DNA from: Dioscorea cayenensis subsp. rotundata
Lineage: Eukaryota > Streptophyta > Magnoliopsida > Dioscoreales > Dioscoreaceae
NCBI RefSeq assembly: GCF_009730915.1
Contig: NC_052477.1
Location: 25,128,578 to 25,192,577, forward strand
Length of the DNA: 64,000 nt
Direction: 5' to 3'
Shown piece by piece: positions 36,064 through 47,314 of the stretch. The notes under the pieces were generated by a model, which made no database searches, was not told the origin of the DNA, and was given only the letters and a program-made list of their open reading frames with translations. Each line of letters opens with the position of its first letter. Positions within the stretch are counted from its first letter, which is position 1. The translations under genes were made by a program, and so were the position numbers.

Positions 36064-37378
36064 GGCCCAACATGAATGTGTAAGGCCTTTGGCTACTGCG
36101 TTCACCACAATTGTGATCATCATTGCTTTCTTGGTTGAAGAGTTGCAATTACATAAACCTTTGAGGTATGTGGAGCCTTTCATTATTCCGGGATTTAACT
36201 AGGAAGCGTCACATGCAACATATCTTAAGAAGTGGCGAGATTATTGCATTACTTACCATAGAATGGATGTAGGACCCTTTATACACCTGTGTTCGATCAT
36301 GCGCGACAAATATCTTCTAGTTGACACAAAATACGTGACAGTGCAAGAACAACTATCTATATTCCTACATATAATAGGTCACAATACAAAAAATAGAACC
36401 ATGTATATTGAATTTTTTCGTTCCGGAGAAACAATCAGCCGTTATTTCAATGCTACATTGAAGGCTATTTATGCAGTCCGTGATGAATTTGTCCATCCTC
36501 CAACTGGTCTTTGTCATCTTGATATTGAAAATAGTTCTAATTGGTACCCTTACTTTAAAGTAAGTAAACAATTCTTAAGTTACAAATGAATAAAATACCC
36601 TTCATCCTATTTAAATGATGTGCTATTTTTTACTATATTTAGGACTGTATTGGGCTGTTAGATGGCATACACATTGACGCATCTATCCCAGCACAAGAAC
36701 TGGCCCAATTTTCATGGTCGTAAAGGACCCACTCAAAACGTGCTTGCGGTAGTCATCTCTGACCTAAGGTCACATACGTCTTAGCAGGTTGGGTAGGGTC
36801 TGCCAATGATTTTACAGTTCTGAGAGATGCTTTATCTAGGCCACATCCTGAGGGTCTAAAATTAATAGAAGGTAAAAACATAATGCATCATCCACACATA
36901 ACCAATGCACTTATTCATCTTTTAAAATTACCTATTTGTTGTAGGAAAATATTATTTGGTAGATGCCAATTACATGACCATGAATGGTTTCATTGCTCCA
37001 TATCGTGGTGTTAGGTATCACTTAAAAGAACATAGTGGAAGACCACCAACAAATCCTAAAGAATTATTCAATCTTAGGCATTCAATGTTGCGCTCACGTG
37101 TGGAACGTGCATTTGGAATACTGAAGAATCGTTTCAAAATATTAACTTCACACCCTTTCTTCCCATTTCGAACCCAAGTGAAGTTAGTTCTTGATAGTTG
37201 CATCATCGACAACTACATAGCTGGCGTTGACCCAAATGATTGTATCATTCAAGAAAGCATTGCTCAGGCAGAAGACAAACCAGTTCACTCGCAGCAACGG
37301 TCACAACGGGAACAACATGAAGAGAATAGACAATGGGTTGAGCTCCGTGACAAGAGAGCTTCTGAAATGTGGGCCTAA
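36064..37378 (+). pseudogene. Harbinger (DDE/HARBI1-type) transposase, decayed
   Basis: Three probable exons: about 36064-36558, 36644-36891 and 36945-37378, with GT-AG-like junctions. N-terminal helix-turn-helix-like part (FRSGETISRYFNATLKAI), then the DDE_Tnp_4 nuclease. The first acidic residue is in DCIGLLDGIHI, the second in GWVGSANDFTVLRDAL, and the third in RSRVERAFGILKNRF, so all three catalytic positions survive. The gene is inactivated by an in-frame stop near 36200 and by frame changes near 36710 and 36770 in the middle exon. Intact relatives cut and paste the element with the help of the Myb-like partner gene that follows. Confidence 0.88.
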
Positions 37379-37543
37379 TATAGTCATTTGGTCTGAAATT
37401 TTAGACATGCACAATTGTGGACTTGTTCAATATTTTGGGTTATCTTGATGCTTTTGTTTTGTTTATGCATGTTTTAGTTTTATAATTAAAACCTTTCTTA
37501 TTCTCTCATGTGTTATACTGACAACTATTGAAATCCAAGGACA

Positions 37544-38311
37544 ATGGATGGTGACAATGGCAAGCCTAACAACAAGCGTAGCACTCCCAACAAGCGTTGG
37601 AAGCCTGAATTTGACAACTTCCTTATCCTGGTGCTCGTTGATCAGGCTAGTAAAGGTTTCAAATGTGACAAGTCCTTCAAAAGAGTTGCATTTGCATTTG
37701 CAACGACATATGTGAATACCAGGTTTAACACAAACTTTACAACTGAAAACATTGAGAACCATTATAGAACTCTAAAGGCCCGTTACATTGAGATTAAGAA
37801 AGCAAAGGAACTGAGTGGGGCTAGTTGGGATGAGGAGAACAATGTCATTACTCTAGACCCTGTTGTCGCTGCAACTTGCACTGATGTAATAAGCACTGAA
37901 AATTGAATACCATATGTTATATTACAATTGAATTTGACTGTATTATGAATTTGTTTCAGGCCCATCCTGCGGCAGAAGCCTTTCATTAATAGGCCTATAG
38001 AAAACTATGAAGGTCTTAGAATCATTTGTGGCAATGATAATGCAACGGGGTCATATGCGACTTCTATTTTTGGTGATTTTGCAGGAAATCCTGGTGACGA
38101 TGATGTTAACGCTGACAATATTCATTCTGTTTAGGGGGAGGAGCATGATAACAATGAGGATGATGGAAATGGCACCTTTCCCTCCTACTGTCCCAAACAA
38201 CCCAGCAACATCTACTGCTGCTCGGGGCTGGTCCTCACAGAGGGCTACTAGAGACTCCTCAGTGATGGCTGACTTGATTACTGCTGTGGGTGAAATGGCT
38301 GCAACCATTTA
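37544..38311 (+). pseudogene. Myb/SANT-like DNA-binding partner protein of the Harbinger element
   Basis: The first exon (37544-about 37888) has a SANT-type trihelix: RWKPEFDNFLILVLVDQ, then FKRVAFAFATTYVNTRF, then ENIENHYRTLKARYIEI. A probable second exon starts after TTTCAG at about 37960 with NRPIENYEGLRIICGNDNAT, typical of the family's second half, and continues to ATRDSSVMADLITAVGEMAATI before a stop at 38311. Stops or frame changes near 37990 and 38134 interrupt it. In Harbinger systems this protein binds the sub-terminal repeats and brings the transposase to the DNA; that role is inferred. Confidence 0.8.
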
Positions 38312-39779
38312 AAAACCCAACACACTGGGTTGAAACATTGTACGTGAAGGTAATGGAGGTGGAGGGATTTGGTGATGACGTGTTGGAGGGGGTTTTCGAT
38401 TATCTACAGGAAAGGGAAAATGTTGGTAGGTGATTCATGGTTAAGCGAGTAGACATGAGGCTGCGCATGGATTGAGTAGCACATTTCCTCCCCGAAATGA
38501 ATTCAAGCTTGCTATGTTGTTTGTCTACCTGCAGCTTCATTATTGATGCCTGCAACTTTTAAATTTTTATGTTATGAACTATGTGGACTATTTACTTGTG
38601 TGCATTTGCCAATATGGTGTGAACTACATGCAAGCAATATGTTTTTATTGTTATCAAAGGTTGCTTGACCACATGCCATCAGGGGTATCTGGTTTTATAT
38701 CTTTTTCTAGCAAACCAAGTTTGATGTCCATCAATATTTTCCATCAAACATGAAAAAGTTAATTTTGTGAACTTGTAAGTAATGACTGCCAGTTGTAGAG
38801 TTTTTTAAACTAGATTATGATTTTTTTTTTTATTTCAACAACAAGTGAATCCATTGAGGTTTTTGAAGAGCATGTCTGAAAAGGGTCATGTTGGCTTAGG
38901 TGCAGTTTTTTTTAAGTATTATTACTGATTTAAACTCTTTTTTTTTTTTTGGAAAAACATGTTAGGTTTGTTAATCAAAGGATTGACTACATTTTTGATA
39001 AACTATTTAGCTAGCTTTAGTGATACATTTATCAAGTGTAATTTCAGACTATAATATTTTTTTCATGTATAATTTTAATTTTAGAAGAAATAATTTTTGC
39101 AATGTGAAAACATAAATCAACAAAAAATATTTTTAAATTTTTAATATTTTAACAATTCTAATTTTTTTATGTGTAATTACAAAATTTAAATGCAATATTT
39201 TAATTAAATCAAATTATATATGTGTGTTTTGTAAATATTCATAGAAATACATAAGTTGTCTAAGTATTATCACATTGGGGGTAATCTCACCCACATACCT
39301 GAAGTGATGAGTGAAACCCCATTTCCATCAAACCAAACACCATGAAGTGTTCAAATTTAATTTAAAGGAAAATATTTGAATGCTTCTCAATTAATTCAGA
39401 TTTCTTTTTTATATTTGTGCCAACACCTTACCATCTTTCTTTCAACAGATGAGAACACCACCAACCAAATAAAAAAAAGTGGTTACTGATTTGACACTTC
39501 CCTTTCCAACCAAACACATGGAAGTGGAACTTCTAACTGAACTCTTCACTTCAACCGAAGTGCCACTTCCAGACTTCGGTCACTTAGGTGACAATGAAAT
39601 ATACCAAACACCCCCTATACTTCATTCCGGTACTCTGCTCCGTGGGAACATGGTTACCATCCCTTACTTTCATCACATTATGCTTTAAACTATTATTAAT
39701 ACATTTTTCATTTTGGACCTTTTGATTTGTCAGACTAATACTTAAAGTTCTATAGAGGAGTAAGATTCTCTTAACATGT

Positions 39780-39914
39780 GTCTATCTCTCAAGGGGTGTT
39801 TGGTTCATGGATTCATGCCTTAGGAGTGGGAATGGCATGCAACCCATGATGCTTAAACCCATGTTTGACAACAAGGAAAGGAGTGAGTAATGGGTTGGCA
39901 TGGGAATGAGATTA
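39780..39914. mobile_element. left half of a Harbinger-like MITE, interrupted
   Basis: Begins AAGGGGTGTTTGGTTCATGG (about 39791), a typical Harbinger/Tourist terminus, and runs into the G-rich hAT terminus at 39915 without its own right end. It looks like an older MITE split by the hAT insertion. Confidence 0.4.
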
Positions 39915-41165
39915 GGGATGGGCACGGGGCGGGGCGGGGACGGGGAGCCCCTCCTCACTCACTCCCCCATCATGGGCGGGGAATCCCCGTCCCTGCCCCG
40001 GTTGGGAAATCAGGGATGGGGACCTCCCCACTCCCGCCCATGGGATCCCCATCCCACACAGCTACAATTTTATTTTTTAAAAACAAAATCAATAACTAAT
40101 GCATAATATAAATCAATCAACCTAGATACTTAAAAGCCTTTAATAACTTCATATGAGATAATACACTTATAAAGTCATAATTCTCACCCAAAAGATCAAT
40201 TACAAAAAACTCCATACAACATACAAACAACATCATATATAATAACACCATAACTCCAAATCCAACCAATAAAAAAAAACAAGGTAATAACTCCAACATT
40301 AGACCTTAAGCAACAAGGTACTAACTCCAACATTCAAAAGTTGAGCAATATCTCCCAAGAGGCCATGAATAATAAATATTTGCTTCCTTTGAAATCCACA
40401 CCTGAGAAAGAAGTAAAGAAAAAAAATCAGAATAGAATTTTGAATCATATAAATAACACCATTCAAATCATTCATTCTCACAAATAAAACAATAAATGGA
40501 CTACAAAATAAAGAGTCTTCTATCAATAAGAGTGATGCCATCTTTTATTTTGGGAAAGAAAAATTACCTCATAGCTTATCATTCTTCTATCAATCAAATA
40601 ACATTTGATAGCTTGGTCCACTTCCATCGTTATTAACATCAACAACCTGAAATATAAATTAAAAAAAATTTGTATAAGTTTCACTTAAGTTATGAACTTT
40701 TTGATGCGAAGAATTTTGATAAATACAACATTTAGAGATTTACCTCTTCGTCTACATCTATATCATCAATCATTGTGTAACATTGGGAGCGAGTCGTGGA
40801 AATGGAATCTAAAGCATCAATTATTAATTAAGTCAATTATTATAAATTGTAATTTGAAAACTAAAGTTGATTATAAAAATATATAATAGATATATGTATA
40901 TAATATATTTAAGTATATTCTATTATTATACCTTTTGTAGTAGCCAAAATTCAATTTTGTGCACACATTAATGCTTCAACTGTGGCAGGATGCAATATGC
41001 TACGATGTGGGCTTATGAATCTCCCACTTGTACTAAAAGCTGACTATGAAGTTACTGTTGTACTGGAATTGCCAAAATATCTCTCGCAATTAATTGCAAT
41101 GTAGATTATTTAAGGGCCAACTTCCACCAAGTTAGGATATCCAAATCAAAATTTATAAATAAAAA
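39915..41165 (-). mobile_element. hAT element remnant (RICESLEEPER type), 3' part only
   Basis: The terminus TAGGGATGGGCACGGGGCGG at 39915 is a relative of the 7565 element's end (TAGGAATGGGGGTGGGG). The G-rich sub-terminal region spans about 39916-40055. Inward lies a 3' UTR-like AT-rich stretch and the final exons of a BED/RICESLEEPER-type transposase (separate entry). The other end of the element is not visible; sequence changes to a different hAT at about 41165-41218. Confidence 0.6.
40590..41160 (-). pseudogene. C-terminal exons of a RICESLEEPER-type hAT transposase
   Basis: The minus strand at about 41150-40940 reads the hAT dimerisation domain: LTWWKLALK, LIARDILAIPV, then after a frame break SAFSTSGRFISPHRS and HPATVEALMCAQN. 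Two small downstream exons fit the family's acidic tail: 40808-40744 (SISTTRSQCYTMIDDIDVDEE, opening with a split first codon) and 40646-40590 (VVDVNNDGSGPSYQMLFD then stop), with plausible AG and GT borders. Stops and a frameshift break the dimerisation exon. The N-terminal BED finger and catalytic core are missing. Confidence 0.7.
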
Positions 41166-41217
41166 ATTCAAATAATACACTAAGAAAATTATTTTAAAAC
41201 ACAAAACAAAAATACCA

Positions 41218-43597
41218 CTAATTACTGCGAGGAGGAAGTTGAATCTTTCGATTTTGCATGTTTTGAAAACATTGCAATATTATGTCTTCATCAATTTTAG
41301 CAAACATTTCTCGCTCAATATAACAAACCATCATATTGTTCAACCATTCATCGCCTATTTTGTTTCGTAAATCTGTTTTGATGATATTCATTGTTGAGAA
41401 TGCTCTTTCAACTGTTGTTGTTGCCACCGGTAAGATCAATGCCAATTCGATAAGACGATAAACCAATGGAAAAGTCAAATGTTTATCAAATTGAACCATT
41501 TTCATAGCAAGTCTTGCTAGATCATGACAATTTGAAAAATCAGAATTTCTTCTCACATCATGAATATGTATGCGAAGTTGCTCTTTCAAGATAAGATGAT
41601 CGGATGTGGAGAAATCATCATAGTAAATTTGAGCAAGTCGAACAAGCATACCATGATCAAATCTGGAAAAAGAGTTTCTTGGATCAAGGCAAGCAATACA
41701 TCTTAATAATTTTGTAGAAGTTTCACTAAATCGGTTATTCATCTCAGTAGTAAGTAAATCAATCACGACAATAAAGATCTCAACATGATAATGATGGTAA
41801 TAAGTAACCAATTGCCCTCCACGTCTCGAACGACCTCGAACTAGTACTATCTTCCATATTCGGCACTGAAACTGACATTGCAACACAGAAGCTCTTAACT
41901 TCTTCTAAAAATTTACCCCATCCATTTTCTCTCAAATCTTGTATAAGTTCTTTCACAGTTACAATCAACCCCATTGCATTAACAATGTTTTGATCTTTCT
42001 GCTGCAAGGCATTTGACAAGTCATTAGTTAATCCCAATACTTTGATCATCAGATGCAAGATAAATATAAATTCAAAACTCTCCATCCTTTGTATCAAACC
42101 CGATGTTATGCCTTTTTTTTCTGCAACATTCCCATCATTACACACATTCTCTAACACCTCTAATACTGACTCCCACATAGTAAATAGCCGGATTAAAGTT
42201 GTATAATGTGAGCCCCACCGATTATCACCAGGTCTTGCAAGATTAGTCTCTTGATGTTTGCCCCTTCCTGAAAAGATTTCACCTTTCTCCAATTTCTCCA
42301 CAATCTTATCATGGTGTTTCTGAAGCAACACATCTCTCCTTTTTCAAGAAGCCCCCACAATGTTCACAATCATAGTGACATAGTTGAATAAATCACTAAT
42401 AGCCAAAATGCCTTTAGCAACAGAAACAACAACCAACTGCAATTGGTGGGCAAAGCAATGAACATAAAAAGCAAATGGATTTTCATTCAAAATTAATGTC
42501 TTCAACCCATTAAATTGCCCTTTCATATTAGAGGCTCCATCATACCCCTGCCCTCTCAATCTAGAAATAGATAGACCACAACGGGTAAACAATCCATCCA
42601 AAGCTGTCTTTAATGAAGAGACTGAAGTATCGGCAACATGTTCAACAGCAAGAAATCTTTCAATTACTTGGCCTTGCTTGTTTACAAACCTCACAATCAC
42701 AGCCATTTGCTCTTTTATTGATTTGTCACGAGACTCATCAAGAAGTATAGAGAAATGACTATCTCCAATCTCATCAATAATGGCACGTGTGGTCTCTTCT
42801 GCACAAGCCCTTACTAACTCTTTCTGTATTTGTGGAGAAGTCATTTGATTATTTCCAGGAGCATTTTCATTAATCACACGACCAACACTTTCAACTTCTG
42901 TCCCATACCAATTCAGCATCTCTAGAAAGTTACCCCTATTTGTGGAACTAGAAGATTCATCATGCCCACGAAAAGTAAGACCTTGCAACATAAGAAATCT
43001 AACAACACGTAAAACAGCAGTGACACGAGCTCTATATGCAATCTCCATCTCTCTGTTATGAGAAGAGAATATGTGCGACACGCTTTGCCTCTGATTTTTG
43101 AAATCCTCACAATGTCGCCTTGCATTGTTGTGGTTGCTATTAACTCCACCAACATGCTCAGTGAAAACTTCCATGGCCTTCTTCCAATTGCAAAACCCTG
43201 TCTTTGTGAAGGCATCAATCCCAAGTTTATCTCCCCTTGACTGCTTAAAAAGATAACAATAGAAACAATAAGCTGCATCTTTCTCCACACTATATTCCAA
43301 CCAATCAAATTTCTGAAACCACACTTCTTTAAAGCTTCTCAAATCTTTTCCTTGTTGTTTTCTAGGAAAATTGTGACCAACTGGTTGACATGGACCCATC
43401 AACAAATACTCTCTCCTTACTTGATCTCTTATTCCTGTGTCATATTCTTCAATTGGTTTTCGAAGCCCTGGGTCAGCGATAATATCACTTGGATCAAACT
43501 CAACACGGCTTTTCTTTTGTGCAATAGTACTTGCATTAGACGTTGAACTCGTTCTTGCTTCAATACTTTTTGGTATAGATTTAAAAAACCTCTCCAT
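41218..43597 (-). pseudogene. hAT transposase of the TTF-zinc-finger/DUF4371 type, nearly complete
   Basis: A reading frame of nearly 800 residues on the minus strand, starting at ATG 43597 (MERFFKSIPKSIEA). Order: short N-terminus; TTF-type finger region (WLEYSVEKDAAYCFYCYLF); the DUF4371 catalytic part with HFSILLDESRDKSIKEQMAV and LRGQGYDGASNMKGQFNGL and FAFYVHCFAHQLQLVV; GDNRWGSHYTTLIRLF; and the C-terminal dimerisation domain PVATTTVERAFSTMNIIK...WLNNMMVCYIE. Only two lesions are evident: an in-frame TGA at 42344-42346 and a frame change near 41850-41880. Relatives are often annotated as zinc finger MYM-type protein 1 but are transposases. An insertion still so intact is probably young. 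Confidence 0.9.
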
Positions 43598-44990
43598 ATC
43601 TATGAAATTGATCAAATTAAATATATAAATGAATTGCACTAAATCATAAATTCATAAATTGTTCAATCAAATATGTGTAACAATAAATTGGATAGTTTCT
43701 ATTAATCATATTTAACTAGGTTTACACCTTAACTCATAATATTTAAAATAAAATTATAGTATAAATTTAAATTTGGAGAACAATAAGTTAGAATCCAATA
43801 AATAAAATAAAAACATAATTACAATATATCATTATAAAATAATTTTTTTATCCATTATAACTTATACTAGTTATATAAATGTATATAATATTTTAAATTA
43901 AAAAAATCTTATTTAATAGAATTATGATGAGTGGGATAGTTAAAATTCAATAAGGACAAAAAAAAAATTACATTTTATCATTATGGTTATAAATTATAGT
44001 TAAATAATTATAAATAGTATTTTAAATTAAAAAATTATTTTGAAGAAATATGATAAGTTTAGTTATACGTTTAAATTTCTTATTTAAAATAAAAAGTATA
44101 AATTTAAATCTTTTGAGAAACAATAAGTTAGAATTCAATAAATAAGATAAGAGCATAATTACAATTTATTATTATCTTAGTTATAACTCATACTAGTATA
44201 TAAATATAAATAATATTTTAAATTAAAAAAACTTATTTAATAGAATTATGATGAGCTTGTATGAATTTGATGATTATGTGAAGTGGATATAACAACATAT
44301 GTTATTTAAATTAATGATTATATTTTAAATAAATTTTCTCAATTTATTTCGATAATTCTAAAAAATTGATTTGTATTATTTTTTAAATTTAAGAATGAAA
44401 TTTTATTTTAAAGTGATAACTTATATTTAAAATTTTTTAAAGATAAATTTTATTTTAAAGTGATAACTTAAAGTGATAACTTGTATTATTATGTTAATCG
44501 ATTTTAATTCATAAACATTTCAAATAATTTTGTAAAAATTATTTCATAAATGACAAAAAATAAAAAATAAAGAAACAATCAAACAAATAAGAAGATTAAA
44601 AAAAATATTCACCTGCCGGACATAGAGATCAAAAAAGTTGGAGAGAAAATAGATGGGGATTATAACTTGAGTTGCAAGTGTTGATTTATAAAGAATAATT
44701 CAGAATCTCTGTTCACAGTCTTACAGCTCTTTCAAAACGGATGAAATTGGATGAGAATTGAGAAAGACTCAATATCACTTTGTAATTTTGTAACAACACT
44801 AACAAAATCTGAATCTCTGAATATATATATATATATATATAAAATATTTAATAACACTAGTAGCATGTAGCACCACGTGATATGGAATGTGCCAACGGAT
44901 ATCTCATAACTTTACAACTGCAAAGTAACACGTTTCAAAAATTTATTGGCTATTTTAAATGTGATTAGACCTTGCTTGTATCCCAATTCC
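43598..44990. other. AT-rich upstream part of the DUF4371 hAT element
   Basis: Very AT-rich, no coding frame. It contains a near-duplicate AT-rich segment (43770-43960 resembles 44110-44270, shared words AACAATAAGTTAGAAT and ATAGAATTATGATGAG) and an (AT)n run at about 44820-44840. It probably holds promoter and leader of the transposase gene and old repeats. Confidence 0.45.
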
Positions 44991-45309
44991 AAAGCATGGC
45001 GAGCGGCGCCGGCGGCTCAGCGTTCTTGCTTCCTGTTGCGCTGCTGCAGCTTGCAGGTGGGTGGCGGTTTGGTCCGGGCGGATGACCGGATATTGGTGGG
45101 GGGTCCGGGGGAAGTCCCATGGTTAGAGACATAGAGGCTTAGAGTTAGAGCTTTAGAGGAGGAGTTTAGGAGGGATGCCGGCCATCGGGAAAGGGAGGGC
45201 GGCCCTGGCGGGGAAGGGGGCGGAGGGCTTCTCCGGCCACGGGGCCCACTGACCTTGCCTGTGACAGGGGGGCGGCCGCCCCCCTGCCCCCCCCTGTCCC
45301 TCCGCCCCT
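44991..45309. mobile_element. GC-rich block ending in a hAT-type terminus
   Basis: A sharp GC island in AT-rich DNA. Its end at 45309 read inward on the minus strand is CAGGGGCGGAGGGACAGGGG, the kind of terminus found in plant hAT elements that encode TTF/DUF4371 transposases. A perfect palindromic stretch (GGGGGGCGGCCGCCCCCC, about 45266-45283) lies near the end. It may be the 5' end of the 41218-43597 element. The partner terminus and an 8-bp target duplication (would be gatgtaat) were not found. Confidence 0.5.
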
Positions 45310-45890
45310 GGATGTAATTATAAATATAATGGATTTTTAATTACAGTGTAATTATAAAATCTTTGCATTTGAACATATATGGGAGTCACATATAAATATA
45401 ATGTTTGGTTGGATGTATTTGAAAGTAGTGAATTACAAAATTTTGTGTTTGGTTGGAGGGATTTATAAATTTGGATTAGAAAAACTTATGTTTGGTTTAA
45501 TATATAAAGTTATAGATGCATCTGGTGAGCTTACTCTCACTCTAAGATAATTATTAAGTTTTGTTAAGTATAAAATACTATTATGTTAATTATAAAAAAA
45601 TAATTAAGTATGTATTTAATTAATTTTATATATGATTATGTTTTCCGTTTCATTGAAAAATTTTTCAAATTTCTAATAAATAATTATATTAAACAATACA
45701 TATTCTATTAACATTGTTTTTTTAAACTAAGTATTTGCATAATTAATATTTTATGAATTATGTGACCTTCCAATCTAAAGCTCATGTGACCCCATGTGCT
45801 TTGAATTTCAACGCTTTGAGAATGAACTACGGTCAATTTAGGCATAATAAAAATAAGATTTTTGAAACGTAATTCTAGTTACATCTATTA
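45310..45890. other. AT-rich intergenic DNA with MITE-like words
   Basis: No gene. Several TTTGGTTGGA-type words (about 45402, 45450) suggest further decayed MITE pieces, with no clear borders. Confidence 0.4.
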
Positions 45891-46463
45891 GAGACCATTT
45901 GGTTTGAGGAATTGTAAGTTATATTGACGGAAATACGTACAAATTTTTATTTTGTTTGTTTGGTTATCTGGAAATTTTTATTATTATAAATTGTCTTTTT
46001 ACTAAAATACTTTTATCCGATAAATATTAAATATATCAAAGTTTATAATATTTTGAAGTAAATATCAAAATTATTAAATAAAATATATTTCTTTTTATTA
46101 AAAAATAACATTTAATTTTAATATAATTAATTTGCATTAATTTTAATTAATTAAAATTTATATATTTTAAATAAATATAAATTCTTACTTATTTTTGAAT
46201 TTTTCGAAAGTTGATATTTTTGAGATTTTATTGAATTTGAAAGATACAATAGGGAAAAAAAAATTCATACTCCTCCACGAATACTGGCGTAATGTAAGAT
46301 TACCATCTATTGAGTTAATAATCACATTCACAATAATATTGCGCTAAGTTTTCACATTCTAAGAGTATGATATTCCCACTTTGTATAATCAAATGAGTTA
46401 ATATAAGATTTCCTAGTCTACATTCCAGGGGTAATGTGATATTACCCCCAACCAAATAACCCC
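45891..46463. mobile_element. Tourist/Harbinger-like MITE, older copy
   Basis: Left end GAGACCATTTGGTTTGAGG, right end inverted GGGGTTATTTGGTTGGGGG; flanked by TTA at 45888-45890 and TTA at 46464-46466. Ends match only in part, so it is an aged copy. No coding capacity. Confidence 0.5.
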
Positions 46464-46466
46464 TTA

Positions 46467-46862
46467 GGGGCCGTTTGGTTCGTGGTAATAACATATTACC
46501 ACGTAACAAGATTACTATAGTAATATGAGTGAGAATGTTATATGGTTGGGAATATTGCGATAATTTAATATAACCATGTTTGGTTGGGAACTCTTATTAT
46601 CGGGAATAGTTCATTACCGTGTTTGGTTGTCATGGTAATCAATTTGTTAAAATATAAATAATTATAAAGATTACTATGGTAATCCAAGATAGACACCAAA
46701 TTTGGTGGTAATAGGATTACCACGTTCTTGGTAATATTTATAAATTAGTAATGTGATATTACTATTCATATTACCACCGGTGTAATGCCAAATGTGGTAA
46801 TATTTACATATTACTACGTAACACGTGGTAATCTTTCTACATTACCGTGAACTAAGCGGTCC
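46467..46862. mobile_element. Tourist/Harbinger-like MITE, 396 bp
   Basis: Left terminus GGGGCCGTTTGGTTCGTGG and inverted right terminus GGACCGCTTAGTTCACGG. Flanked by TTA on both sides (46464-46466 and 46863-46865). Internally rich in GGTAAT/ATTACC words in both orientations, so it could fold on itself. It abuts the preceding MITE, sharing one TTA. Confidence 0.75.
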
Positions 46863-47125
46863 TTATTATTTTGTTAGAGAGAAAGATGGAACTTTGGGAA
46901 GCATTTGTAATTATATAATACTAGCAAGACGAGGCTCGTTAACGCTGTGGGTACCTGTAATTTACATCTAACTGGCCACACCTAACCAATCACACCAAAT
47001 GTACAAGAGCATGAAGTTAGACCATGCTAAGCTAATCTAACTCCGCCGGACATTCCATCAAAAGAAGCGTCCGTTCTCGTTTGTCTTATTCAGCAGCGGG
47101 AATCGTAAAGCTTTTCCCTCGCGGG

Positions 47126-47314
47126 TATATAGCAATTGGGCCCCACTTTTCATTGCCGAGCTCCGCGTGGACTTTCTTCTTTCGGTTCCATCGTGAAACC
47201 CTCTCTCGCTCTCTCTCTTTTTATAATCTCCGCCACGAATGCCCCCCGAGAACCTCCCCCGATTCTAGGGTTTCTCTCGTTGGAACCTGAATTCCAAGCT
47301 TCTCTGGTCCAACG
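47126..47314 (+). promoter_or_regulatory. core promoter and 5' UTR exon of the MYB-CC gene
   Basis: TATATAG at 47126-47132 is a fair TATA box. About 30 bp on, transcription could start near 47160. The leader is CT-rich (CTCTCTCGCTCTCTCT at 47199-47217) with TCTAGGGTTTC at 47265-47275. It ends at AACG|GTGAGT, placing a 5' UTR intron from 47315 to 48403. Confidence 0.5.

Larger units (their letters stand above)
34211..39615 (+). mobile_element. PIF/Harbinger DNA transposon, 5.4 kb, decayed
   Basis: Ends are GGGGCTGTTTGGT (34211) and, inverted, GGGGGTGTTTGGT (ending 39615), with TAT on both flanks (34208-34210 and 39616-39618), in line with a 3-bp Harbinger target duplication. The sub-terminal 150-200 bp at each end are crowded with GAAGTGGGACTT/GAAGTGCCACTT-like words in both orientations, probable transposase-binding repeats. 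Inside are two plus-strand genes in the usual order: a DDE transposase (36064-37378) and a Myb/SANT-like protein (37544-38311). Both are broken. The gene-free left part (34390-36060) holds a 232-bp direct repeat. Confidence 0.85.

Noticed and set aside
44946-45134. 62-residue frame in the GC island
   Set aside because: A chance frame in GC-rich transposon-end DNA with no domain or codon pattern.
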